DNA from: Salegentibacter mishustinae
GTDB taxonomy: Bacteria; Bacteroidota; Bacteroidia; Flavobacteriales; Flavobacteriaceae
Direction of reading: 5' to 3'
Assembly: GCF_002900095.1 (NCBI RefSeq)
Contig: NZ_LLKN01000003.1
Coordinates: forward strand, 62,001 to 126,000
DNA: 64,000 bases
The notes under the pieces are model-generated. The model saw only the letters and a list, made by a program, of their open reading frames with translations, was not told the DNA's origin and did no database searches. Position numbers and translations under genes: made by a program. Each line of letters opens with the position of its first letter. Position 1 is the stretch's first letter. Below, one piece after another: positions 16,169 through 24,901 of this stretch.

Positions 16169-18022
16169 TTACTTCCCTTCCATTTTATCTTTTAAAGCTT
16201 GAAGATCGGCGTTAACATCACCAATAGTGGTTTTGTCTTTGCTTTGCGAAGCTGCTGCTTTTTTAGCGGCTTGCTTAACGATTTGCTGCTCTTCTTCTTT
16301 GTGAATAGCCATATGTGAAGCTACCACTCTCTTGAATTCTTTATTGAATTCAATAATCTGGAATTCTGCAGATTCACCTTTAGTCAATTTGTTACCGTCT
16401 TCTTTTTCAAGATGTCTGGTTGGAACAAATGCAGTGATATCTTCATTAAAGTCTATAGTCGCACCTTTATCTACGATCTCTGCAATCTCTGCGGTGTGTT
16501 TAGTACCAACAGCGAATTCAGTTTCGTATTTATCCCAAGGGTTATCTTCAACCTGCTTGTGACCAAGGCTTAACTTACGACCATCTACGTCTAATTCAAG
16601 AACTACAACCTCAAGCTCATCACCTACATTAGTAAATTCTGATGGGTGCTTGATTTTCTTAGTCCATGAAAGATCAGAGATATAGATAAGTCCGTCAATT
16701 CCTTCTTCTAATTCTACGAATACACCAAAGTTAGTGAAGTTACGTACAATTCCTTTGTGTTTAGAACCAACAGGATATTTAGTAGTAATATCTGTCCATG
16801 GGTCTGGAGTTAATTGCTTAATTCCAAGAGACATTTTACGGTCTTCACGATCTAAAGTTAAAATTTGAGCTTCAACCTCATCTCCAACATTTACGAAATC
16901 CTGAGCTGAACGCAAGTGCGTGCTCCAAGACATTTCAGAAACGTGGATAAGACCTTCAACACCATCGGCAACTTCAATAAATGCACCGTAATCTGCGATT
17001 ACAACTACTTTACCTTTTACCTTGTCTCCAACCTTAAGGTTTTCGTCAAGAGCTTCCCATGGGTGTTTGCTTAATTGCTTAAGACCAAGTTGGATTCTTG
17101 TTTTAGCTTCATCAAAGTCAAGAATTACCACGTTTAGTTTTTGATCAAGTTCAACAATCTCATTTGGATGGTTGATACGAGACCAGCTAAGGTCGGTAAT
17201 GTGAACAAGTCCATCAACTCCTCCAAGGTCAACAAATACTCCGTAAGAAGTGATGTTTTTAACAGTACCTTCAAGTACCTGACCTTTTTCAAGCTGACCG
17301 ATAATTTCTTTCTTCTGTTCTTCGATATCGGCTTCAATAAGCGCTTTGTGAGAAACCACAACGTTTTTGAATTCGTGGTTGATTTTCACAACTTTGAATT
17401 CCATTGTTTTTCCAACGTAAGCATCGTAATCACGGATAGGCTTCACGTCTATTTGAGAACCTGGCAAGAATGCCTCAATTCCAAATACATCTACGATCAT
17501 ACCACCTTTAGTTCTGCATTTCACAAAACCGTTTACGATAAGACTTTCGTCGTGAGCTTTGTTCACACGATCCCAAGCCTGAATTACACGAGCTTTACGG
17601 TGAGAAAGGATTAATTGTCCTGTAGAATCTTCACGAACATCGATCAAAACCTCAACGTCGTCTCCAACTTTAAGATCTGGATTGTAACGAAATTCGTTAA
17701 GAGAAATAACGCCTTCACTTTTTGCGTTAATGTCTATAATTGCATCACGATCTGTAATATTAATTACTTTTCCTGTTACAACTTCGTCATTTAAAGTGTC
17801 TACGAAATTTTCTGCAACTAATTTCTCAAATTCTTCTAACTTCTCATCATCAATAGGGTCAATTCCCTCTTCATAATTGTGCCAGTTAAATTCTTCAAGA
17901 AATTTCTCAGGGTTTTCCTGTTGCTCAGAAGGAGCAGGTTGCGATGAAGTAGCCATTCCAGCTACCGGTTGAACTTCAAGATTATCGTCCTGAACGTCCT
18001 GGTTTTTTTTGTCTTCAGCCAT
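16169..18022 (-). CDS. rpsA: 30S ribosomal protein S1
   Basis: A protein of 617 residues with an acidic N-terminal extension of about 80 residues and six S1 RNA-binding domains in tandem (about 80-145, 160-225, 248-316, 333-401, 418-486 and 503-570). The central ones carry the strong G-T-V-K-N-I-T-S-Y-G-V-F-V-D-L-G and G-I-V-R-N-F-T-N-F-G-V-F-V-E-L patterns and H-(I/V)-(T/S)-D/E-x-S-W ends. S1 binds mRNA on the small subunit. In Bacteroidetes translation initiates largely without Shine-Dalgarno pairing, so A/U-rich leader binding by S1 is especially relevant. It has a leader of roughly 115 bases from its predicted promoter. Confidence 0.97.
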   Translation of the reverse strand: MAEDKKNQDVQDDNLEVQPVAGMATSSQPAPSEQQENPEKFLEEFNWHNYEEGIDPIDDEKLEEFEKLVAENFVDTLNDEVVTGKVINITDRDAIIDINAKSEGVISLNEFRYNPDLKVGDDVEVLIDVREDSTGQLILSHRKARVIQAWDRVNKAHDESLIVNGFVKCRTKGGMIVDVFGIEAFLPGSQIDVKPIRDYDAYVGKTMEFKVVKINHEFKNVVVSHKALIEADIEEQKKEIIGQLEKGQVLEGTVKNITSYGVFVDLGGVDGLVHITDLSWSRINHPNEIVELDQKLNVVILDFDEAKTRIQLGLKQLSKHPWEALDENLKVGDKVKGKVVVIADYGAFIEVADGVEGLIHVSEMSWSTHLRSAQDFVNVGDEVEAQILTLDREDRKMSLGIKQLTPDPWTDITTKYPVGSKHKGIVRNFTNFGVFVELEEGIDGLIYISDLSWTKKIKHPSEFTNVGDELEVVVLELDVDGRKLSLGHKQVEDNPWDKYETEFAVGTKHTAEIAEIVDKGATIDFNEDITAFVPTRHLEKEDGNKLTKGESAEFQIIEFNKEFKRVVASHMAIHKEEEQQIVKQAAKKAAASQSKDKTTIGDVNADLQALKDKMEGK

Positions 18023-18143
18023 TGCTGATAAAAAATTTGTATCCTGTATTCTTCGGAAAAATTAAGCAAATAAAACACAGAAGTAGTTATGGTTTTGATT
18101 TTCAACCCCTTTTGATTTTCCGATTCTTCGCCAAAAAGGGCTG

Positions 18144-18174
18144 CAAAAATACAACTTATTTTTCTTTTCTCAAA
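18144..18174 (-). promoter_or_regulatory. rpsA promoter
   Basis: On the minus strand, TTTG (18171-18174) and TATTTTTG (18144-18151) are separated by 19 bases, matching the Bacteroidetes -33 TTTG / -7 TAnnTTTG pattern. Transcription would begin near 18137 and leave a leader of about 115 bases, long enough for autoregulation by S1. Confidence 0.65.
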
Positions 18175-18200
18175 CCCTAATTAGTTTAAAAGCAGCATGC

Positions 18201-18893
18201 TTATTCTTCAATTTTATCCTTGGCCAGTTTCAATACTTTTTCAAACTGTTCCTCCAGATTCATATCTGAATTATCAATCTCTATAGCATCTTCAGCTTTT
18301 ACTAAAGGAGAGTCTTCTCGGGTAGTATCGAGGTAATCACGTTCTTTAACGTTAGCAAGTACATCTTCATATTTAACCTCATCTCCTCGACCCTTTAATT
18401 CATCATACCTGCGCTCTGCACGTTTTTCGGTAGAAGCGGTCATAAATAACTTCAAGTCGGCGTCAGGAAAAACAACCGTTCCAATATCACGACCATCCAT
18501 CACTACTGCTTTATTTTTACCAATTTCCTGTTGAATTTTAACCAGCATCTTTCTAACATCTGGCACAGCAGCAACCTTACTCACCTGCTGAGAAACCTCC
18601 ATCAACCTGATTTCCTTTTCAACATTCTCATTATTTAAATGAACTTCTCCATAACCTACCTCTTCATTAAATACAAAGCTGATATTGATAAATGGTAAAT
18701 GCCTTAAGATGGCTTCCTCGTCAAAATGAGTATCACTAACCAACATTTTACGCATTAGATACAAAGTCACTGCACGATACATCGCACCGGTATCTACATA
18801 AACATAGCCCAGCTCTGCTGCAAGTTGTTTGGCCACCGTACTTTTTCCGGTGGAAGAATATCCATCTATAGCAATCGTTATTTTTTTACTCAT
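18201..18893 (-). CDS. cmk: Cytidylate kinase
   Basis: A protein of 230 residues with Walker A I-D-G-Y-S-S-T-G-K-S-T at about 8-18, the V-D-T-G-A-M-Y-R-A-V segment that contacts substrate (about 33-42), and G-R-D-I-G-T-V-V-F-P-D-A. It phosphorylates CMP and dCMP with ATP in pyrimidine nucleotide supply. cmk-rpsA adjacency is a widespread bacterial arrangement and is kept here, although rpsA has its own promoter in the 178-base gap. Length is normal for the family. Confidence 0.96.
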   Translation of the reverse strand: MSKKITIAIDGYSSTGKSTVAKQLAAELGYVYVDTGAMYRAVTLYLMRKMLVSDTHFDEEAILRHLPFINISFVFNEEVGYGEVHLNNENVEKEIRLMEVSQQVSKVAAVPDVRKMLVKIQQEIGKNKAVVMDGRDIGTVVFPDADLKLFMTASTEKRAERRYDELKGRGDEVKYEDVLANVKERDYLDTTREDSPLVKAEDAIEIDNSDMNLEEQFEKVLKLAKDKIEE

Positions 18894-18966
18894 AATTTAT
18901 TTTCTGTATGGATGGCAAAATTAGGCAAAGCTTTACTTTCCCTGAAACTTTCGCTGTAAATTAAAA

Positions 18967-19112
18967 AAGCTGTCTAAAAAGTCCTTTTAAGTAAACATCG
19001 TTCTGTCCCGAAGTTTCGGGATTATTTCAGAATCTAACAAGTTGATAATCTATATCAAGTTAGAAACTGAAACCAATTCAGGTTGACGAAAACAGGGCTC
19101 TTTAGACAGCTT
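18967..19112 (-). repeat. Multi-stem intergenic repeat within the lon terminator
   Basis: Outer arms AAGCTGTCTAAAAAGTCC (18967-18984) and its near-complement at 19095-19112 pair at 16 of 18 positions. On the minus strand the second arm is followed by a T run, as expected for the terminator of lon. The loop of about 110 bases holds three smaller dyads in a row: TCCCGAAGTTTCGGGA, a TTGATA/TATCAA pair, and CTGAA/TTCAG within the 3' segment GAAACTGAAACCAATTCAGG. The last segment and TTGACG after it closely match the element at 40743-40869. See findings. Confidence 0.65.
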
Positions 19113-19117
19113 AAGTA

Positions 19118-21568
19118 TTAAAGCGTCTTGGCGTTTTTCACCTTTTGCTTGGTAATTGCAAGATCAATAACTTCACTCATATCATTTACATAATGAAAAG
19201 TAAGTCCTTTTAAATAATCCTCCTTGATCTCTTTTATATCACGTTCATTCTCCTTACAAAGAATAATCTCTTTAATGCGAGCACGTTTGGCTGCAAGAAT
19301 TTTTTCTTTGATCCCTCCTACCGGAAGCACTTTCCCTCTAAGGGTGATTTCTCCGGTCATCGCGATGCTTTTCTTCACTTTTCGTTGCGTAAATAAAGAA
19401 ACTAAAGAGGTTAGCATCGTTATACCTGCACTTGGCCCATCTTTTGGAGTTGCCCCTTCCGGCACGTGAATATGAACATTATATTTTTCAAATATTGAAG
19501 GATCTATACCAAGTTCTTCGGCGTTAGATTTCATATACTCCATCGCAATGGTAGCCGATTCTTTCATCACCTTCCCAAGGTTACCGGTAATATTCAGGTT
19601 TCCTTTTCCTTTAGAAAGGATGGATTCAATAAACAGAATATCTCCGCCAACTTGGGTCCAGGCTAATCCTGTAACCACACCTGCTACTTCATTATTTTCA
19701 TATTTATCGCGCTCCAGTCTTGGACTACCAAGAACTTCTATAATGTCTTCATTAGTAACCTTAACATTATATTCTTCTTCCATCGCAATATTTTTAGCCG
19801 CGTGACGTACCATTTTTGCGATCTGTTTTTCCAATCCACGCACTCCAGATTCCCGGGTATAACCTTCAACGATCTTCTCTAATTGAGGTTTTGCAATTTT
19901 AATATGCTCTTTGGTAAGTCCGTGTTCTTCCAATTGCTTTGGAAGCAAGTGTTGTTTGGCGATTTCTACCTTCTCCTCTATTGTATAACCAGTAACATTT
20001 ATAATCTCCATACGATCCCTAAGAGCAGGCTGAATGGTATTTAAAGTATTTGCCGTTGCCACAAACATTACTTTAGAAAGGTCAAATCCCATTTCCAGGA
20101 AGTTGTCGTGGAATTCACTATTTTGCTCAGGATCCAATACTTCTAATAAAGCTGAAGAAGGATCGCCGGCATGTCCTATACTTAATTTATCAATTTCATC
20201 TAATACAAAAACAGGGTTACTTGTTCCCGCTTTTTTAAGAGACTGAATAATTCTACCCGGCATCGCACCAATATAGGTTTTTCTATGTCCCCGTATTTCA
20301 GCTTCATCACGTAATCCACCAAGTGAAACTCTCACATATTCTCTACCTAATGCTTCGGCCATAGATTTACCAAGGGAAGTTTTACCGGTTCCCGGAGGCC
20401 CGTATAAACAAAGAATTGGAGACTTCATATCGTTACGCAGTTTTAACACTGCCAGATACTCTATAATTCGGCGTTTTACGTCGTCCAGGCCATAGTGGTC
20501 TCGATCAAGTATTTTCTTCGCTCTTTTTAGATCGAACTTATCCTTACTGAATTCGTTCCATGGAAGGTCTAAAAACAGATCCAGGTAGTTTCTCTGAATA
20601 GAATATTCAGCTACCTGCGGATTCATTCGTTGCATTTTAGAAATTTCCTTATTGAAATGCTTCTGTACTTTTTCGCCCCATTTTTTCTTTTTGGCGCGCT
20701 GCTTCATTTCTTCAAGTTCATCTTCCTGAGAAACCCCACCAAGTTCTTCCTGGATGGTTTTCATTTGCTGATGAAGAAAATATTCACGCTGCTGCTGGCT
20801 CATATCACTTTGCACCTTGCTCTGGATATCATTTTTAAGCTCCAATTTTTGATATTCAACATTCATATGTCGCAAAGTGGCTAGTGCGCGCTCTTTAAGA
20901 TCGTTTGTTTCCAGTAAATTTTGCTTGTCTTCCACAGCAAGATTCATATTAGAGGAAACAAAATTGATAAGGAAAGAAGAACTTTCTATATTCTTAATAG
21001 CGAAAGAAGCTTCACTAGGAATATTTGGACTCCCTTTAATTATTTGAAGCGCAAGTTCTTTTATAGAATCTATAATTGCCGGAAATTCCTTATTATCAAT
21101 TTCCGGTCTTGCTTCCGGAACTTCTTTGATACTTGCTGTTAGGTAAGGTTCCTCTTTTACAATCTCGTCTATTTCAAAACGTTTTTTACCCTGGATAATC
21201 ACGGTGGTATTTCCATCAGGCATTTTTAAAACTCTTAAAATGCGCGCCACAACACCGGTGCGATAAATATCTTTTGCTGTAGGGTTTTCTACTTCTTCAT
21301 CTTTTTGAGCAACAACCCCAATAATCTTAGAATCGTTATTCGCTTCATTGATCAATTTAATAGAAGTATCCCTTCCAGCGGTAATAGGAATCACCACTCC
21401 CGGAAACAATACGGTGTTTCTTAAAGGAAGAATTGGTAAAGTTTCGGGTAATTCTTCACGGTTTATTTCCTCTTCATCTTCCGGCGTCATTAATGGAATT
21501 AAATCTGCGTCCTGATCTATATCTTGCAATGACAAACTGTCAAAACTTGTTAATTTCGTTTTAGCCAT
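19118..21568 (-). CDS. lon: ATP-dependent protease Lon
   Basis: A full-length Lon of 816 residues: LON substrate-binding domain (about 40-240), coiled coil (about 245-300), AAA+ module with Walker A G-P-P-G-T-G-K-T near 390 and Walker [10 protein letters not shown], and a C-terminal serine-lysine protease domain with P-K-D-G-P-S-A-G (Ser713) and K-E-K (Lys756 by alignment). It degrades misfolded and regulatory proteins in the cytoplasm. It is a single-gene unit. A weak dyad, ACTGT CACAA ACAGT, lies about 15-30 bases upstream of its ATG and could be regulatory. Confidence 0.97.
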   Translation of the reverse strand: MAKTKLTSFDSLSLQDIDQDADLIPLMTPEDEEEINREELPETLPILPLRNTVLFPGVVIPITAGRDTSIKLINEANNDSKIIGVVAQKDEEVENPTAKDIYRTGVVARILRVLKMPDGNTTVIIQGKKRFEIDEIVKEEPYLTASIKEVPEARPEIDNKEFPAIIDSIKELALQIIKGSPNIPSEASFAIKNIESSSFLINFVSSNMNLAVEDKQNLLETNDLKERALATLRHMNVEYQKLELKNDIQSKVQSDMSQQQREYFLHQQMKTIQEELGGVSQEDELEEMKQRAKKKKWGEKVQKHFNKEISKMQRMNPQVAEYSIQRNYLDLFLDLPWNEFSKDKFDLKRAKKILDRDHYGLDDVKRRIIEYLAVLKLRNDMKSPILCLYGPPGTGKTSLGKSMAEALGREYVRVSLGGLRDEAEIRGHRKTYIGAMPGRIIQSLKKAGTSNPVFVLDEIDKLSIGHAGDPSSALLEVLDPEQNSEFHDNFLEMGFDLSKVMFVATANTLNTIQPALRDRMEIINVTGYTIEEKVEIAKQHLLPKQLEEHGLTKEHIKIAKPQLEKIVEGYTRESGVRGLEKQIAKMVRHAAKNIAMEEEYNVKVTNEDIIEVLGSPRLERDKYENNEVAGVVTGLAWTQVGGDILFIESILSKGKGNLNITGNLGKVMKESATIAMEYMKSNAEELGIDPSIFEKYNVHIHVPEGATPKDGPSAGITMLTSLVSLFTQRKVKKSIAMTGEITLRGKVLPVGGIKEKILAAKRARIKEIILCKENERDIKEIKEDYLKGLTFHYVNDMSEVIDLAITKQKVKNAKTL

Positions 21569-21785
21569 AATTTATTTTAGGTCAAACTGTCACAAACAGT
21601 CTATGGTTCTTAATCTTTTCTTTTTCGGCAAAGCCCTGAACTTAGTATTCTAAGCGGGTTTTTATGCAATTTCTATAAGAAGTAGTCAATTCCTGTGCCA
21701 CCATCTTTTTTATATTTTTTTTCTCAAAACTGTAACAAATCAAAATCAAAGCTATCTTTATTATAGAAACTAGATAGTTTTTTAA

Positions 21786-22349
21786 TTGACACCAACCATC
21801 ACACATATTAATGATCTTGTTGCACGTTGCCAAAAAGGTGATCAGCGCGCACAAATGGAAGTGTATGAGCGCTATTATAGGGCAATGTACAATACCTCGG
21901 TACGTATTGTAAAAGATTCCGCCGAAGCAGAAGATATTATGCAGGAAGCTTTTTTAAAGGCTTTTTCAAAAATAAACACTTTACAGGAAGTTTCCACTTT
22001 TGGTGCCTGGTTAAAAAGAATAGTTGTGAATCTAAGTATTAATTCCTTCAACCATAAGGTAAAATTAAATGAGGTAACCTATAACGATGAGTTGAAAAAC
22101 GAAGCAGATGAAAGCGAGGGAATTATCCTTGAAAATGATTCAAAAAATGAAAAAGTAAAAAAGATTTTAAGAACGCTTAATAGTCTTAAAGAAAATTACC
22201 GTGTTGCCTTAACGCTGCACTTAATTGAAGGTTACGATTACGAAGAGATTGGGGAGATTTTAAATCTCAGCTATGCAAATTGCCGAACAACGATCTCCCG
22301 GGCCAAAGATAGCCTTAGAAAAACATTACTGAAAGATGAAACGGCATGA
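21786..22349 (+). CDS. ECF-type RNA polymerase sigma factor
   Basis: A sigma-70 family factor of 187 residues starting at TTG 21786 (the first in-frame ATG would cut region 2). Region 2 (about 25-90) has Y-N-T-S-V-R-I-V-K-D-S-A-E-A-E-D-I-M-Q-E-A-F and W-L-K-R-I-V-V-N-L-S-I-N; region 4 (about 135-180) has G-Y-D-Y-E-E-I-G-E-I-L and the recognition helix with S-R-A-K-D-S-L-R-K. It diverges from lon and heads an operon with a predicted membrane anti-sigma factor and two beta-repeat proteins that are likely under its control. The inducing signal is unknown. Confidence 0.9.
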   Translation: MTPTITHINDLVARCQKGDQRAQMEVYERYYRAMYNTSVRIVKDSAEAEDIMQEAFLKAFSKINTLQEVSTFGAWLKRIVVNLSINSFNHKVKLNEVTYNDELKNEADESEGIILENDSKNEKVKKILRTLNSLKENYRVALTLHLIEGYDYEEIGEILNLSYANCRTTISRAKDSLRKTLLKDETA

Positions 22350-22432
22350 TGCCGGATCTAAACTGGAAGGAAAACCAGGTGAAAATAATTAGTCTGTGAT
22401 AAGCTTACTGGATTATTTCAATTTTTAAAATT

Positions 22433-22999
22433 ATGAAAAACGATAATATAAACGAGCTTTTTAAGAAGCTGGATTTCGATAATAAGGAACCGGCAACCGG
22501 GCATAAACAAAGATTCCTGGAAAAGCTGGAAGAACAAAATAGCCATTCCAAAAATTTGGCTAAGGGCTCAAATAGCAGCAGCATATGGGCGCCAATGCTT
22601 TCGGTGGCTGCGATACTTGCTATAGCTTTTATGGTTTTTGCAGGATTTTTCGGAGAAAATTCCTATAAAAATCAAGGTGATTTAGCCAGTGTTTCTCCAC
22701 AAATGAAAGAAACGAAACAGTTTTACACCCAGCTTATTGAAACCAAGCTGCAAAACTTAAAAGCTGAAAATGCCCCGGGTACCGAAGCTATAGTTGAAGA
22801 TGCATTAACCCAGCTAGAAAAGCTGGAAACAGAATACAAAAAACTTCAAAAAGACTTGCGAAATAGCGGGCAGGATGAACGTGTGATTTATGCTATGATC
22901 TCCAATTTTCAGCAAAGAATAGATCTTTTAAAACAAGTACTCGATCAAATAGAAAATATTAAATCCCTAAAAAATAAAAGCGATGAAAACTATATTTAA
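22433..22999 (+). CDS. Membrane protein, probable anti-sigma factor
   Basis: A protein of 188 residues: cytoplasmic N-terminus of about 50 residues, one transmembrane helix (about 52-71), and an extracytoplasmic part that is mostly a long helix rich in Glu, Lys and Gln (about 85-180) and likely forms a coiled coil. It sits directly after an ECF sigma gene and has the topology expected of an anti-sigma factor, but shows no clear zinc-binding anti-sigma motif. Its 3' end overlaps the next gene by 17 bases. The role is inferred from context and topology. Confidence 0.7.
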   Translation: MKNDNINELFKKLDFDNKEPATGHKQRFLEKLEEQNSHSKNLAKGSNSSSIWAPMLSVAAILAIAFMVFAGFFGENSYKNQGDLASVSPQMKETKQFYTQLIETKLQNLKAENAPGTEAIVEDALTQLEKLETEYKKLQKDLRNSGQDERVIYAMISNFQQRIDLLKQVLDQIENIKSLKNKSDENYI

Positions 23000-24068
23000 T
23001 ATCATAATGCTAGCCCTATTAGTTCCGGCAGTAAGTTACTGCAATGGCGATTTAAACGGCAGGCATACCAAAACCAAAAAAGTCACTAAAACTTACAATG
23101 TAAGCGCTACCGATATGCTAACTATCGATAACAGCTACGGGAATGTAGATATTTCTACCTGGAACCAAAATAAAATAGTGATAGAAGTGAATATAAAAAC
23201 CAATGGTGACGATGAGGAAAAAGTACAAAAGAAATTAGACGAAATTAATATCGAATTTAATCAATCATCTTCTGGGGTGAGCGCGAAAACCCATTTTAAA
23301 AGAGAAGAACAATCCTGGTGGAGCTCGCTTTTTAATAGTTCTAACAATGTAAATATGGAGATCAATTATGTGATAAAAGCTCCTGAAAAACACAGCGTTG
23401 ATATTAGAAATGATTACGGCGGAATTTATATAGACCGACTGTTAGGTAATGCTAAAATTAACTGCGATTATGGGAAGGTGGATATTGGTGAATTAAGAGG
23501 AAACTCGAATCAGCTAAATTTTGACTATACCAGAAACAGCCATATTGGTTATGTGAAAAATGCTGAAATAAATGCCGACTACAGCGGATATGAAATTGAA
23601 GAAGCCGGAAAACTATATGTAAACGCCGATTATACCGACTCCAGGATTAAAAAAGTAGCTCAGCTTGATTTTAATTGCGATTATGGCAGTATTACTATTG
23701 AAAAAGCGAAAAGCATTGTGGGTAATGGTGATTATTTAAGTACTAAAATAGGTCGTGTGTTCGAATCTTTAGACTTAAATTTAGATTATGGCTCGGCAAG
23801 TATTGAAAAACTTATAAAAGGAGTTTCTAAAGTAGAAATAAACACTGATTACGCCGGAATAAAATTGGGCTACGATAGTGAGCATCCATTCAATTTCACC
23901 GTAAAATCTTCTTATGGAAATGCGAAAGGCCTTGAAGATATGGAAATTAGAAAGCGTCACGACAAAAATACCAGTAAACTTTTTGAAGGCTATCACCTGC
24001 AAGAAAATAGCGGAAATACCATTTATATCAACACTAATTATGGAAATGTAACTTTTAATAAAAACTAA
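22983..24068 (+). CDS. DUF4097-like exported beta-repeat protein
   Basis: An exported protein of 361 residues with a signal peptide (about 1-20, ending near V-S-Y-C). From about residue 40 it carries about twelve loose repeats of 18-25 residues centred on (N/D)-x-D-Y-(G/S/A), for example R-N-D-Y-G-G-I, N-C-D-Y-G-K-V, N-A-D-Y-S-G-Y, N-C-D-Y-G-S-I and N-L-D-Y-G-S-A. Such spacing suggests a parallel beta-helix of the DUF4097/putative adhesin type. It lies between the anti-sigma-like gene and a GIN protein gene. It is likely exposed in the periplasm or at the surface; function unknown. Confidence 0.8.
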   Translation: MKTIFNIIMLALLVPAVSYCNGDLNGRHTKTKKVTKTYNVSATDMLTIDNSYGNVDISTWNQNKIVIEVNIKTNGDDEEKVQKKLDEINIEFNQSSSGVSAKTHFKREEQSWWSSLFNSSNNVNMEINYVIKAPEKHSVDIRNDYGGIYIDRLLGNAKINCDYGKVDIGELRGNSNQLNFDYTRNSHIGYVKNAEINADYSGYEIEEAGKLYVNADYTDSRIKKVAQLDFNCDYGSITIEKAKSIVGNGDYLSTKIGRVFESLDLNLDYGSASIEKLIKGVSKVEINTDYAGIKLGYDSEHPFNFTVKSSYGNAKGLEDMEIRKRHDKNTSKLFEGYHLQENSGNTIYINTNYGNVTFNKN

Positions 24069-24097
24069 AATATTTATCAATCAAAAAACACAAAATC

Positions 24098-24832
24098 ATG
24101 AAAAATCTATTCTTAATATTAGCAGTATCATTTATCGCTACTACTCCTGCACAAAGCCAATGGTGGGGAAGCAACGAAACCGTAAGAGGTAATGGCGATA
24201 TGACTTCAGAAAAAAGAAACACTGCAGATTACGATGAAATATCGCTGGTAGGCTCAATGGATGTTGAACTGGTTTCTGGTACCGAAGGTAATTTAACTGT
24301 AGAGGCCGAAAGCAACCTGCAGGAATATATCACTACCGAAGTAAACGGAGGCACATTGAAAATTTCAGTAGAAAAAGGTTATAATTTGAAACCTTCCAGG
24401 AATAATGGTATTAAAGTCACTGTTCCCTTTAAGGATCTATCGGCTGTGGAAGTAACCGGATCTGGCGATATTTGGAATACATCAAAAATAACTGCAAAAA
24501 GATTTAACACAAAGGTAACCGGCTCGGGCGACATTAAATTAGAGCTGGAAGTAGAAGATCTCTCAGGACAAGTTACCGGGTCTGGGGATATCCTGTTATC
24601 TGGAACAGCAAGGGATTTTGATTGCAAAGTTACCGGTTCTGGAGATTTTAAAGCTTACGACCTAAGAGCTGAAAATGTGGAAGCTACCGTAATGGGATCT
24701 GGAGATATTCAAATTTCAGCAAATTCAAGCTTAAAAGCTAAGGTAATGGGCTCGGGAGATATTAAATACAAAGGAAACCCAAAGAATCAGGATTTTAAAA
24801 CTTCGGGATCAGGTTCGGTTTCATCACATTAA
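24098..24832 (+). CDS. GIN domain (DUF2807) exported protein with GSGD repeats
   Basis: An exported protein of 244 residues with a signal peptide cleaved near T-P-A-Q-S-Q (about 20). The body contains repeated G-S-G-D units at regular intervals (V-T-G-S-G-D-I, V-M-G-S-G-D-I and similar, at least seven), which fits a DUF2807 parallel beta-helix with one conserved turn per rung. It differs from the first GIN protein at 12.8 kb in carrying no lipobox. It ends the ECF sigma operon, 29 bases after the previous gene, and a terminator follows. Confidence 0.88.
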   Translation: MKNLFLILAVSFIATTPAQSQWWGSNETVRGNGDMTSEKRNTADYDEISLVGSMDVELVSGTEGNLTVEAESNLQEYITTEVNGGTLKISVEKGYNLKPSRNNGIKVTVPFKDLSAVEVTGSGDIWNTSKITAKRFNTKVTGSGDIKLELEVEDLSGQVTGSGDILLSGTARDFDCKVTGSGDFKAYDLRAENVEATVMGSGDIQISANSSLKAKVMGSGDIKYKGNPKNQDFKTSGSGSVSSH

Positions 24833-24867
24833 TCCCTTCCGAAGAAATAATATTGAAAAAGAAAAAT

Positions 24868-24901
24868 TGCTTAAATCCTGTCTTTTGTGGCAGGATTTTT
24901 T
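24868..24901 (+). terminator. Terminator of the ECF sigma operon
   Basis: Arms AAATCCTG and CAGGATTT around the loop TCTTTTGTGG, then further T. The hairpin overlaps the last codons of the convergent UMF1 transporter gene. Confidence 0.8.

Noticed and set aside
17141-17614. 157-codon plus-strand ORF inside rpsA
   Set aside because: Antisense shadow of S1 repeats; composition rich in Phe, Asn and Val typical of reversed coding sequence, no family features.
21569-21605. ACTGT CACAA ACAGT dyad before lon as a heat-shock operator
   Set aside because: Arms of only five bases are expected often by chance; kept as a remark in the lon entry only.
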